The notes under the pieces were generated by a model. It had not been told where the DNA came from. It made no database searches and worked only from the letters and a program-made list of their open reading frames with translations. The translations under genes were made by a program, and so were the position numbers. A stretch of 15,181 nt of DNA from Robiginitomaculum sp. GTDB lineage: Bacteria > Pseudomonadota > Alphaproteobacteria > Caulobacterales > Maricaulaceae. Shown here one piece after another: positions 6,252 through 13,735 of the stretch (position 1 is the first letter of the stretch; every line of letters begins with the position of its first letter). Location of the stretch: NCBI GenBank assembly GCA_002733735.2, contig NVWT02000019.1, positions 14,692 through 29,872 on the forward strand, given 5' to 3'.

Positions 6252-6445
6252 ATGTATTTATATCCAGCCGATGAAACATTAGAAGTAAATCCCAGACGAC
6301 AGGTCATGGTGACAACCGGACTAGCAATAGCATTACCAACTGGCATGGAAGCACAAATGGTCGGCGGCCAGTGACCCAGCTCGAATGGATGGTGACAGTT
6401 GATCTGTCAGGTACCAAGCGTGGTTTTGGCTCTACTGAAGTGTAA
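6252..6445 (+). pseudogene. dut: Relic of a dUTPase gene, frameshifted and internally deleted
   Basis: One frame (6252-6374) reads YPADETLEVNPRRQVMVTTG and then LAIALPTGMEAQM, matching the dUTPase stretch just before conserved motif II (compare ..PG....VPTGLAIALP.G.EAQV). It stops at TGA 6372-6374. A second frame then reads PVTQLEW, VDLSG and TKRGFGSTEV to TAA 6443-6445, matching the dUTPase C-terminus with motif V (RG.GGFGSTG), though motif V itself is shortened. Motifs II (RPRSG), III and IV, roughly 65-70 residues in family members, are missing between the two halves, with the junction near 6355-6370. Motif I is not recognisable upstream. The enzyme hydrolyses dUTP, but no active product is possible here. 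A functional copy is presumably elsewhere in the genome. Confidence 0.65.
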
Positions 6446-6462
6446 GCCATTACCGGTCTAAT

Positions 6463-6492
6463 TTGACAAAAGCTTAAAATTTAAGGTATTCT
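6463..6492 (+). promoter_or_regulatory. Promoter of the CLCA-like protease gene
   Basis: A perfect -35 hexamer TTGACA (6463-6468) is followed 18 bp later by TATTCT (6487-6492). Transcription would start near 6499, giving a leader of about 25 bases that includes a G-rich run ahead of the ATG at 6523. The promoter begins 17 bases after the end of the dut relic. Confidence 0.55.
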
Positions 6493-6522
6493 CAACCTCA
6501 TACTTTGATCTGGGGGGTGTCT

Positions 6523-9500
6523 ATGACATATCGATCAATCAAGTTTATATGTGTATTTGTCACTGGGCTTATTTTCGCAAGTGCGACGCAAGCAGGTAAT
6601 TCACCTTATTCTAAAGTACGAGAAGTCACGCCGTCTGGAAAAACCGTTCAGATAATGAGCCTTGGTAAACCGATGGTCAACCGGGTTAGCAATCGTTCAG
6701 TTTTTGACATTACGATAAGCATTCATGAAAACCAAGGTGCTCCAAATTATCCGGCTGGTGATGATGATGCTGATGTTGACCTTGGTGCGCTCGACGATGA
6801 ACAAAATGCCTATGAAGAAATAATACGATTTTTCGCTGATGCAGTATGCGAAGCAACCAACGGTGCACAACATCTTGGTGAAGTGCGGTTATTCAAACGG
6901 GGCTTGCATGCTTCAAGCGCCGATATTTTATGGAGCGCAAGTGACTGGCCAGCCGCGCATACAAGTGGTTTTGGTACAAATGGTCTACGCATTTTCTTTG
7001 CCGACAACTTTCCTATGACTCCGCAAATAAACGCCTTGCTTCCAGCAAATCATGAAAAAGCAGGGTACACATTGGGTCATGAATGGGGTCATTATGTATT
7101 GGGCTTGTTTGACGAATATGAGGGAAAGGATGTCATCGTAGGAGGAGGTAGCCCACGCAAAGGCGATGAAGCCCCACCGTTTCCTTCAATAATGAGCAAC
7201 CAATGGCCGGCAGCAAATGCTGCAACTGCCGATCGCTTTCGCTATCTTAACTTTTCCCAGAAAGACAACTTTTCCTCAAAAACAGTGCAAGGACGTTTAC
7301 ATGGAGTAAGTGGCTGGGAAACTCTGTTGGCTTCAACCGATACAGATAAGAAATTCGGTAAAACATCGACTGCCGGGTCACTTAACCGAATTCAATATTC
7401 CAATCTTGCTGGGCGGGAACCCGCCGCTGCTGCTCCTGGAAACCCGCCAAATTATCGAATTGAACTGCCAGCAGGCCGAAATACTTGCCGCCAGGACTTA
7501 AAAATAATCTGGCAGCAAAATGAGCTGGAAATGGTGATCGCGGTTGATACCTCTATAAGCATGCGGTTTGGTGAGTTGGACAATGCGGTTGCAGCCTCCA
7601 AAGTGCTGATTGACTTGGTTGAAGAAGGACGTTCAGCCATTGGCTTAACCCATTTTCAGACCAATGTTTTTATCGATCAGGTGGTTACGCCAATTACCAA
7701 AGAACCGGGGCCGGGGGTTTCAGTAAGGAATGATTTGAAATTTGCTCTTGATGGATTTGTCGCCGAAGGTTCAACAGCTTTGTTTGACGGGACTCAGCAA
7801 GCACTGGATTTACTGAACGACTTTAAAGTCGCTAATGATACTACAGCCACTCGTTTGGTGTTTTTGCTTTCAGACGGTAACGATACCAATTCAAAAACGT
7901 CCACCGCCGCATCAGTTCTGGCCAATTACAAAACCTCATTGGTTTCTCTAAACCCTTTTTCTTATGGAACTGATGCACCTGAGGAACTTTTACGACAATT
8001 TGCCCAAGAAACCTTTGGTGTGTACCGAATTGCTCCGAAATCACTTGTGGAAATTCAACGTGCTTTTGTGCGAGCGCTTGGTAAGGGCACCTCTTATCAG
8101 GTCATCAAATCAACAAAAGTGTTTTCATCTGCGGGAACCGTAGCTGACTTAGCTATGTATATAGATACTACAGTAAGTAGGTTGCAGATGCTGATATCGT
8201 TTGATCGAGCTAATGCCAATGATATGTCTTTTTCGGTAACCGGCCCATCAGGTTCGGTGACCGCTGATTTCAATTGCATTTCAGGCAACACTCAAACTAT
8301 TTGCCATGCTTACCTAGATGACACCGCAACCGTCAATGCCGGTGCTGGAAACTGGAACGTTGCTACTGACAATCAAACCGGTGCCAGTTTTGGTTTGGAA
8401 ATGGCTGTATTGTCTGTTCCCAAATTTGGAGAAACCTATGATGTGACGGTCGAGACTCTTGGTTCTAATGAACTATCTTACCCCGGCCCGATACCAGTAA
8501 CTGCCGCTATCACTAAGGGTGGCCGAGCAATCAGTGGGGTTGATGTCGAATTGTTGCATATAACTCCAACCGAATCTGAAATATCTACTGGCTCGGTTGC
8601 AATGAATGATCAGGGCATTGACGGTGATGCTACTCCTATGGACGGCATATATACTGTATTAGTGGATTATGATGGTGGTCAGTTTTCTCCGGCATTAGGT
8701 GCACATACATTTGAGGTTGCTGTATCAAACCAGCAGAACAAAGCTTTTTTCACTGATGTTGGTAAAAGCCCCAGCCATGATTTACCTTTTTTGGGTGTAA
8801 AATACAATCAAAGTAAAGCTGGCTCTATTGGTGAAAATGGTGATGTGTTTTCTCCGACAACATCATTTGTTGGAGAAAATTTTGAACGCAGAGGCTCTGT
8901 GCAAGTTTTTTTGCTCGATGGTGATATTGACAACCATAGCAATACAACAGCAGGAGCAACTATATTAGCGGATGATAATTCTGATATTGGTGGTCGGATT
9001 GATTTTGCTGGCGATGTTGATGTTTTTCACATTGCAAACCCCGACACCTCACAAAACTTAAGCGTTCGGGTTTTTAATATGGCATTAGGAATGCTGCCGA
9101 ATTTGGTGGTTACCAAGGCCAGTGATGGTACTGAGTTAGCCAATGGAAACATCTCTACTTTGCAAAGCGAAAATGGGTATTTAGTTGCCAATATTGCGCA
9201 AGAGGATTTATCCGGAGGTGTTTTCATTGCAATTAGCCACACAGATGCGAATGCAGAAAAGGGAAATTTTGTAGTTAGCGCCGGCCCGGCAATTTCATCA
9301 GACACACCATCTTTGCCACCAATTTTAGTTTCAGCAATTCTGCCCTCTAGCAGATCGGTGCAAACTAATACCACAACCACGTTTTTCATGACCATCTTGA
9401 ACGGCTCAGATAATCCAGCATTTGATATAGGTGTTGCCTTAAAGGGATCTTTTCCAATAGCTGACTTCACCTATCAGATCACTGATCCAACAACTAATGC

Positions 9501-10086
9501 AGTACTTGGTACCGCAAATACACCATCTTTGATTGAAGGCAGGTTGGGGCAAACTTATGTAGTGGCATTTCGTCCATTTAACACCATTGCGCCAACGCAG
9601 TTAGAATTTGATGCCAGTAGCTTTAACGCCGCCAGCATAACCGCAATTGCCGGTGTAAACACATTGCAATTTCGTGCCTCTGCATCACCGGTTATAGATA
9701 TGGTCGCATTGGCAGCGACAATCAATAATGATGGATTTGTTGATATTCCCGGCAATACTGGAACCGGGGTGTTTGCCGTGGCCACCACTAATTTGGGAAT
9801 TGCCGGAGACGTTACGGCACAGGTTAATACTGGTACAAATTCGGTTCCGGTTACTGCGACGATTTGCCAGACAGATGCTTTGGGGGCTTGTTTTGCCGCT
9901 CCCAGCGCTGATCTGACTTTTAATGTTGGACTTAATGCGACACCTACATTTGGTATTTTCGTCCAAGGCCAAGCAGAAATTGCCAATGATGCTGCGATCA
10001 ATAGAGTATTCGTCGAATTCGTTGATAGCGGTGGCGTAATAGTTGGCAGCACAAGTGTTGCCGTCAAGACTGTCGCCTCGCCATAA
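6523..10086 (+). CDS. Exported CLCA-like metalloprotease with VWA domain and C-terminal beta-sandwich regions
   Basis: A 1187-residue protein. The ATG at 6523 follows a G-rich ribosome site; an in-frame TTG at 6505 would spoil the signal peptide. Residues 1-24 form a Sec signal ending ATQA. HEWGH (186-190) continues as HEXXHXXXGXXDE, with Gly194 and Asp197-Glu198, the exact zinc-protease motif described for animal CLCA proteins. A von Willebrand A domain spans about 334-515 with a complete MIDAS: DTSIS (342-346), Thr418 and Asp451. A segment DGDATPMDGIY near 700-710 recalls the N.G.GD...DGIY element after the VWA domain of CLCA proteins. Near 825-837, RIDFAGDVDVFHI resembles a pre-peptidase C-terminal (PPC) domain. 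The last 250 residues are Thr/Asn/Ala-rich beta-sandwich material with ILPSSRSVQ and a paired-Cys segment ICQTDALGAC. It is probably secreted or surface-bound, metal-dependent and adhesive; the target is unknown. Confidence 0.85.
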   Translation: MTYRSIKFICVFVTGLIFASATQAGNSPYSKVREVTPSGKTVQIMSLGKPMVNRVSNRSVFDITISIHENQGAPNYPAGDDDADVDLGALDDEQNAYEEIIRFFADAVCEATNGAQHLGEVRLFKRGLHASSADILWSASDWPAAHTSGFGTNGLRIFFADNFPMTPQINALLPANHEKAGYTLGHEWGHYVLGLFDEYEGKDVIVGGGSPRKGDEAPPFPSIMSNQWPAANAATADRFRYLNFSQKDNFSSKTVQGRLHGVSGWETLLASTDTDKKFGKTSTAGSLNRIQYSNLAGREPAAAAPGNPPNYRIELPAGRNTCRQDLKIIWQQNELEMVIAVDTSISMRFGELDNAVAASKVLIDLVEEGRSAIGLTHFQTNVFIDQVVTPITKEPGPGVSVRNDLKFALDGFVAEGSTALFDGTQQALDLLNDFKVANDTTATRLVFLLSDGNDTNSKTSTAASVLANYKTSLVSLNPFSYGTDAPEELLRQFAQETFGVYRIAPKSLVEIQRAFVRALGKGTSYQVIKSTKVFSSAGTVADLAMYIDTTVSRLQMLISFDRANANDMSFSVTGPSGSVTADFNCISGNTQTICHAYLDDTATVNAGAGNWNVATDNQTGASFGLEMAVLSVPKFGETYDVTVETLGSNELSYPGPIPVTAAITKGGRAISGVDVELLHITPTESEISTGSVAMNDQGIDGDATPMDGIYTVLVDYDGGQFSPALGAHTFEVAVSNQQNKAFFTDVGKSPSHDLPFLGVKYNQSKAGSIGENGDVFSPTTSFVGENFERRGSVQVFLLDGDIDNHSNTTAGATILADDNSDIGGRIDFAGDVDVFHIANPDTSQNLSVRVFNMALGMLPNLVVTKASDGTELANGNISTLQSENGYLVANIAQEDLSGGVFIAISHTDANAEKGNFVVSAGPAISSDTPSLPPILVSAILPSSRSVQTNTTTTFFMTILNGSDNPAFDIGVALKGSFPIADFTYQITDPTTNAVLGTANTPSLIEGRLGQTYVVAFRPFNTIAPTQLEFDASSFNAASITAIAGVNTLQFRASASPVIDMVALAATINNDGFVDIPGNTGTGVFAVATTNLGIAGDVTAQVNTGTNSVPVTATICQTDALGACFAAPSADLTFNVGLNATPTFGIFVQGQAEIANDAAINRVFVEFVDSGGVIVGSTSVAVKTVASP

Positions 10087-10122
10087 TTTTTCGCTGATTA
10101 TACCGGAGTTTAATTTGCTACC

Positions 10123-10144
10123 TGCTAAACTGTATTAGCATTTT
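10123..10144 (+). terminator. Possible AT-rich terminator after the CLCA-like gene
   Basis: TGCTAA (10123-10128) pairs perfectly with TTAGCA (10135-10140) around a 6-nt loop, followed directly by TTTT. The stem is short and AT-rich, so termination may be partial. It lies 37 bp after the stop codon and before the next small gene. Confidence 0.4.
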
Positions 10145-10166
10145 GGAGTAGACAGAGGCAGACAAT

Positions 10167-10472
10167 GTGAGATTGATGCAAGAAAATACAACAAAACTAT
10201 TCGGAGTGATTTTTGTAGCCTGGTCAATATTGAATCTTTTTGGAGAGTTAATTGTTGCTAAAATGGGCTTGGCTTATGATAGCTCAGGCGTGTCATCTGT
10301 AATTTGGTGGATAATAAAATCTTTCACATTCCCTGTGTGGATTGGACGAGAATTTATGAATAGCTTCTTTGATTTACCCAAAAGCTATGAGACAGTTTCA
10401 TCTTATTTTATAGCGATTATTTTAATTTGGTTGACATTTATTGCTGTTAATCGACTGGTTAAAAATAAATGA
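10167..10472 (+). CDS. Small hydrophobic membrane protein of unknown function
   Basis: A 101-residue protein that I do not recognise. GTG at 10167 is taken as start because AGAGG (10154-10158) lies eight bases upstream; ATG at 10176 is the alternative and is too far from that site. Hydrophobic segments lie at about residues 11-31, 41-59 and 79-96, suggesting two or three membrane passes, ending in the basic tail NRLVKNK. It is AT-rich. The gene follows the CLCA-like protein by 80 bp and precedes another small membrane-anchored protein by 44 bp. Whether either one serves the large exported protein cannot be told from sequence. Confidence 0.6.
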   Translation: MRLMQENTTKLFGVIFVAWSILNLFGELIVAKMGLAYDSSGVSSVIWWIIKSFTFPVWIGREFMNSFFDLPKSYETVSSYFIAIILIWLTFIAVNRLVKNK

Positions 10473-10516
10473 TGCGGTAAGCTGGGCAAGTAAGATTGAA
10501 AAGGAATTGATAGAGA

Positions 10517-10924
10517 TTGAAAGCACCAAATAGAATTAAGCTAATAATTGGACTAATTTTAGCTGTTGGTGTTCTTTGGATAGTTTTTAAAGACACATTG
10601 TTTAAAAAACTGGTGTATGATGAAATTACTATCACTACAGGCTGTATGATAGAGGTTTGTGTTGGTGATAGTAAAACGGAAACAATCGAAGCTGTTAAAG
10701 CGATTCTCGATATAGGGAATACTGAATTATTGTACAAAGTTACAAATATACCCACACATTCCCCTGATGATCTGAACTATGAAAAATTAATGAGTGACGA
10801 TCTATGGACTTTGTTTGTTCAGAAAAGATTTGGAATTACTAGTGCGTATTATTTATATTTTGATGGAAACAGTGTCTCTAAAATTAAAGTTGTGAAATAC
10901 GGCTTACTTTATTTTGATTTATAG
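10517..10924 (+). CDS. Small single-pass membrane-anchored protein of unknown function
   Basis: A 135-residue protein that I do not recognise. The only usable start is TTG at 10517 (the next in-frame Met is residue 43), with AAGGA about 12 bases upstream. Residues 8-24 form one hydrophobic helix after a basic N-terminus (KAPNRIK), so the rest is probably outside the cytoplasm. The remainder is a mixed alpha/beta region with two cysteines five residues apart near the membrane (TTGCMIEVCVG), which could form a disulfide. The C-terminus KVVKYGLLYFDL looks like a final beta strand. It is AT-rich, the last gene on this strand, and converges on the DJ-1/PfpI gene across 144 bp. Confidence 0.6.
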   Translation: MKAPNRIKLIIGLILAVGVLWIVFKDTLFKKLVYDEITITTGCMIEVCVGDSKTETIEAVKAILDIGNTELLYKVTNIPTHSPDDLNYEKLMSDDLWTLFVQKRFGITSAYYLYFDGNSVSKIKVVKYGLLYFDL

Positions 10925-11068
10925 TTTGGGCTGTTCAACTTAATGGTAAACTTTATCTCAAAATTATTGGAAATAACCTCTACTTCAATTGGAAAACACT
11001 CTAAATGATAAGAACATCTGGAACCCGGATTTATCTAAATAACGATAGATCTACTGCACTAGGGGCTT

Positions 11069-11833
11069 TTACTTATCTTCATATTCGCGAATCATTTGCA
11101 AAAATTCATTAGAAAATGAATATGCATCACCGGGCCAACGGGCTGATAGATAATTGCCATCACGTACTGTAAATCCGGGTTTAAGGTTTTTTGCACTGTC
11201 TCTAAACATAGGGTTGGGGCCAGAAACAAAATCATCTGCTGAGGCCAAGCTTGCCACCACCTCGTCCTCAACGGTTATATCGGGATAGGTTAAAAAATAA
11301 TCGCCCATTTTACGTTTAGTTAGCTTATGCGCCAATAATTCTTGGCGGTTTTGCAATGAAGTGGTTTTGCGCCCCGACAACACTGATTTTCCAGTATCTG
11401 GATTTATCGATCGGCAAACAGCAACCACGCCATGACAGATCGCACCAATAGGCTTATCGGCGGCAAAAAAACCAACAATTGCCGTTTGTAACGTCTTGCT
11501 TTCCAAATAAGGCAGCATGCCTTGGGCATGGCCACCGGGCAGGACTAAGCCAGAATAATTTTCAACTTTAATCGCATCATATTTGATCGGGTTTTGAAAA
11601 TTATCATCGCTCAACAATTCTTTATAAGCCGCTTGCGCTGCTTTACCGGCAATTAACGATCCTTTGAAAAAGCCCAATCCTTTGCCAGATAACATGATCG
11701 GATCAGCACTTCCCACTTTTCCTGTGTCGGTGGCAAAAGCTACTTCAACGCCAGCATCTCGCAATACTTTCCAAGGAATAGCTACTTCACTTGGGTCAAA
11801 ATCAGTAGTGCTGGTGGCGATCAATACGGTCAT
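11069..11833 (-). CDS. DJ-1/PfpI (class I glutamine amidotransferase-like) family protein
   Basis: A 254-residue protein of the group that includes Hsp31-type chaperones/glyoxalases. The nucleophile elbow is AICHGV, with Cys133 followed by His134. LVLPGGHAQGML (97-108) is the glycine-rich turn that precedes it, and Glu16 in DPSEVAIPW is in the position of the acidic residue that tunes the cysteine. Length is somewhat above PfpI and close to Hsp31-like members. No signal peptide is seen. Likely roles are glyoxalase or deglycase-like detoxification of reactive carbonyls, but members of this superfamily differ widely. Its ATG overlaps the GNAT stop codon as ATGA (11830-11833), so it is translationally coupled and is last in its unit. 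Confidence 0.88.
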   Translation of the reverse strand: MTVLIATSTTDFDPSEVAIPWKVLRDAGVEVAFATDTGKVGSADPIMLSGKGLGFFKGSLIAGKAAQAAYKELLSDDNFQNPIKYDAIKVENYSGLVLPGGHAQGMLPYLESKTLQTAIVGFFAADKPIGAICHGVVAVCRSINPDTGKSVLSGRKTTSLQNRQELLAHKLTKRKMGDYFLTYPDITVEDEVVASLASADDFVSGPNPMFRDSAKNLKPGFTVRDGNYLSARWPGDAYSFSNEFLQMIREYEDK

Positions 11834-12363
11834 AATTTCTTTTCCATCAAAGTTAACGGTACAAGTGTACCATCACTGGTGCTCTCATTCCATGCCTTAA
11901 CAGTAATATACCCACAAGCACTATAAAGCGGATAGCCTGATGTGGTGGCCGCTAATTCACAAGCTTTGAACCCTTCTGATAGAGCGGATTGCTCACATAA
12001 TTCAAGGATCAACCGACCAACACCTTTGCGGGCAAAATTTGGATCAGTATACATTGCACGCACTCTTGCCGCCTCATGTTTGGGATTTAGTTTTCGCGGG
12101 TTTCTGCCTGCTGTATGATCGCCACCAAATAGCGTTTCACGCCTAGACCAACCGCCACAACCGGCGAGCCGCCCATCGCAAAAAACCATAAAATAGGTCT
12201 GGTCGGCAACCAGCCGGCTATCGACACCCATTATCTCATAACTAGCAGCAACTTGCTGTGATGAGAGAAACTGCGGTAAAAACTGTTTCATCGCCCGATG
12301 CATTAAATCGCGCAAGGCTGGCAGGTCTTTAACTTCAGCAAGGCGGCTGGTTAATTGCGACAA
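11830..12363 (-). CDS. GNAT-family N-acetyltransferase
   Basis: A 177-residue protein. Motif A is VRAMYTDPNFARKGVGR (101-117), with the acetyl-CoA loop RKGVGR, and a motif B-like SGYPLYSACGY lies near 142-152. The start is a TTG at 12363, two bases after the stop of the upstream peroxiredoxin-like gene; the purine stretch AGAAGAG within that gene lies about eight bases ahead, and the next Met is residue 21. The acceptor molecule is unknown. Tight packing between a peroxiredoxin-like gene and a DJ-1/PfpI gene suggests co-expression in a stress-related unit, which is inference from context. Confidence 0.85.
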   Translation of the reverse strand: MSQLTSRLAEVKDLPALRDLMHRAMKQFLPQFLSSQQVAASYEIMGVDSRLVADQTYFMVFCDGRLAGCGGWSRRETLFGGDHTAGRNPRKLNPKHEAARVRAMYTDPNFARKGVGRLILELCEQSALSEGFKACELAATTSGYPLYSACGYITVKAWNESTSDGTLVPLTLMEKKL

Positions 12364-12365
12364 AT

Positions 12366-12980
12366 TTATTGCTCTTCTACAGGCAAAACAACAGAGGAGG
12401 TTTGTTTGGCCGCCATTATTCCATCTATTGTTTGCGCAATTAATGGTACAGGCGGTCGATCTTTATAACCTTGTTCCGCCAGTTTTGCTTGAATTGTTTT
12501 GTCGGCGCCGATGATGAAAATCATTGGGTGTGGTACGCCATTAGCAAAATGAAACTTGCCATATTTATCATTACGAAGACCAAAGGCATCAATTACTTCG
12601 GATTTACGATCAGAAAGCAAGGTAAAGTCCAGCTCATATTCTTCAGCAAATGCTTTGGTGTGTTTTGGGCTGTCATAACTTAAAACCACCAATGAATACC
12701 CTCTGGCATTAATATCAGAAACACCAGAAACCAAATCTTTGACTTGGGTTTTGCAAAACGGACACCATTTCACCGAACGCACAAACGCCAATACCAGACC
12801 GTTTTCGCCAACAACACCATCAAAGTTAGTAACCTCGCCAGACAGATCAATACTGGTTAGATCAGAGGGGATCATTGCCCCAACTTCTGGCCCGCGATCA
12901 GTAGCAGCCATTTTTGCATCATCAGCAAAACCAACTGAGCTTATGACCAACAATATTATCGATATTAGAATTACACGCAT
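12366..12980 (-). CDS. Exported peroxiredoxin-like (AhpC/TSA, thioredoxin-fold) protein
   Basis: The start at 12980 gives 204 residues, preceded by GGGAG at a good distance; a TTG at 12995 would add five residues before the signal. Residues 1-19 form a signal peptide ending GFA, so the protein is probably periplasmic. A thioredoxin fold is shown by the strand LVLAFVRS, then KWCPFCKTQ with Cys73 and Cys76, LVVLSYDSP (97-105), a conserved FTLLSDRKSEV segment, and a cis-Pro region VPHPMIFII. The CxxC-containing WCPFC is typical of a peroxiredoxin-like subgroup. Likely role: thiol-dependent peroxide reduction or disulfide exchange in the envelope. A 97-bp gap separates it from the DsbA-like gene upstream. 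Confidence 0.85.
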   Translation of the reverse strand: MRVILISIILLVISSVGFADDAKMAATDRGPEVGAMIPSDLTSIDLSGEVTNFDGVVGENGLVLAFVRSVKWCPFCKTQVKDLVSGVSDINARGYSLVVLSYDSPKHTKAFAEEYELDFTLLSDRKSEVIDAFGLRNDKYGKFHFANGVPHPMIFIIGADKTIQAKLAEQGYKDRPPVPLIAQTIDGIMAAKQTSSVVLPVEEQ

Positions 12981-13006
12981 ATTAATCTCTCCCAAAAAGT
13001 TACGGG

Positions 13007-13035
13007 ATCATGGGTTATTTAACTTGGCCTGCAAA
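13007..13035 (-). promoter_or_regulatory. Weak candidate promoter for the peroxiredoxin-GNAT-DJ-1 unit
   Basis: On the minus strand, TTTGCA (13035 to 13030) and CATGAT (13012 to 13007) are 17 bp apart, each matching four of six consensus positions. An inverted repeat GTGAA-N10-TTCAC (13036-13055) lies directly upstream of the -35 box, where an activator could bind. The gap of 97 bp is the only long one in this gene block, which supports a promoter here. Confidence 0.35.
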
Positions 13036-13077
13036 GTGAAACTCGCCCTGTTCACGATGAATTGATGATAACTAAAA

Positions 13078-13725
13078 CTATCTAGCCCGCAATCCTTTTT
13101 TCTGCATGCGCCATAGCAGGCTGGCAATCCGGTCTTGGCCAAAAAACGGCTCTTTTTCAAACACCATCAATGGCACGCCCCAATGACCGCCGGTTTCTTG
13201 ATCTACTTCATTTTGGGTTATCTCGATGTCCAGCTCACTACTTTCATCAGTAATTAGTTTTTCCATTTGCGAGAAATCCAACCCGGCTTCTGCGGCTGCT
13301 TCTGACAAAACATTTCCCTGATCCCAATTTTTAACTCCGCCCCAAATTCTTGCACTGGCGGCACTGGCAAAAGCCAATCCTTTTTGCTGTCGTTCGGCAG
13401 CAGCTCCCAAACGGGTTAAACGAGTAATAAATGGTTGCTCTTTGGCTACTTCTAAGGTTGAAAAATCCTGAACTATTGGATCAGGGTCTGGCCATTGAAT
13501 TTCCATGCCCAGACGCTCTGCCTCACGCGGCAGGTCGTGCATAATATACCCCGGCCACATTGGGTTTACTGTTTTGAAAAAATCTTTCACCCGAACCGCC
13601 AACGGATAGACCGCCCGAAAATTACACCTTACATCGTACTTTTTGGTAAGCTCTAATAATTGCGGAGCTGCTAAATACGAATATGGCGACCTAAACGACC
13701 AAAAAACATCAAATTCCAAAGTCAT
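13078..13725 (-). CDS. DsbA-family protein, 2-hydroxychromene-2-carboxylate isomerase-like
   Basis: A 215-residue protein of the kappa-GST/DsbA-like thioredoxin-fold group. The N-terminal FDVFWSFRSPYSYLAAPQL has SPYS (Ser13) where true DsbA has a CxxC, as in HCCA isomerases that use this serine to activate glutathione. Near the C-terminus GHWGVPLMVFEKEPFFGQDR contains the GVP cis-proline and the GQDR signature of the family. There is no signal peptide, so it should be cytoplasmic and glutathione-linked. The ATG at 13725 has AAGGG seven bases upstream. It follows the glutamate-synthase-like gene by 10 bp and is probably co-transcribed with it. The true substrate need not be a hydroxychromene; aromatic degradation genes are not present here. 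Confidence 0.87.
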   Translation of the reverse strand: MTLEFDVFWSFRSPYSYLAAPQLLELTKKYDVRCNFRAVYPLAVRVKDFFKTVNPMWPGYIMHDLPREAERLGMEIQWPDPDPIVQDFSTLEVAKEQPFITRLTRLGAAAERQQKGLAFASAASARIWGGVKNWDQGNVLSEAAAEAGLDFSQMEKLITDESSELDIEITQNEVDQETGGHWGVPLMVFEKEPFFGQDRIASLLWRMQKKGLRAR

Positions 13726-13735
13726 ACTTTACCCT

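Noticed and set aside
5885..6346. Minus-strand 153-codon open frame with segments such as RRGRFELPTPRF and IQLSYRR
   Set aside because: It runs antisense through the tRNA-Arg gene, its tail repeats and the dut relic. This kind of peptide is a well-known artefact of antisense translation of tRNA genes. The portion 6175-6346 looks mildly protein-like but overlaps the dut match on the other strand.
9027..10067. Minus-strand open frames of 95-170 codons under the CLCA-like gene
   Set aside because: They are shadows of a long, well-supported + strand gene with a signal peptide, protease and VWA motifs; none shows a ribosome site plus recognisable domain.
10925..11068. Terminator or small RNA between the convergent 10517-10924 and 11069-11833 genes
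   Set aside because: Only short palindromes such as TAGATCTA are seen; no stem with a T-run could be found on either strand by eye.
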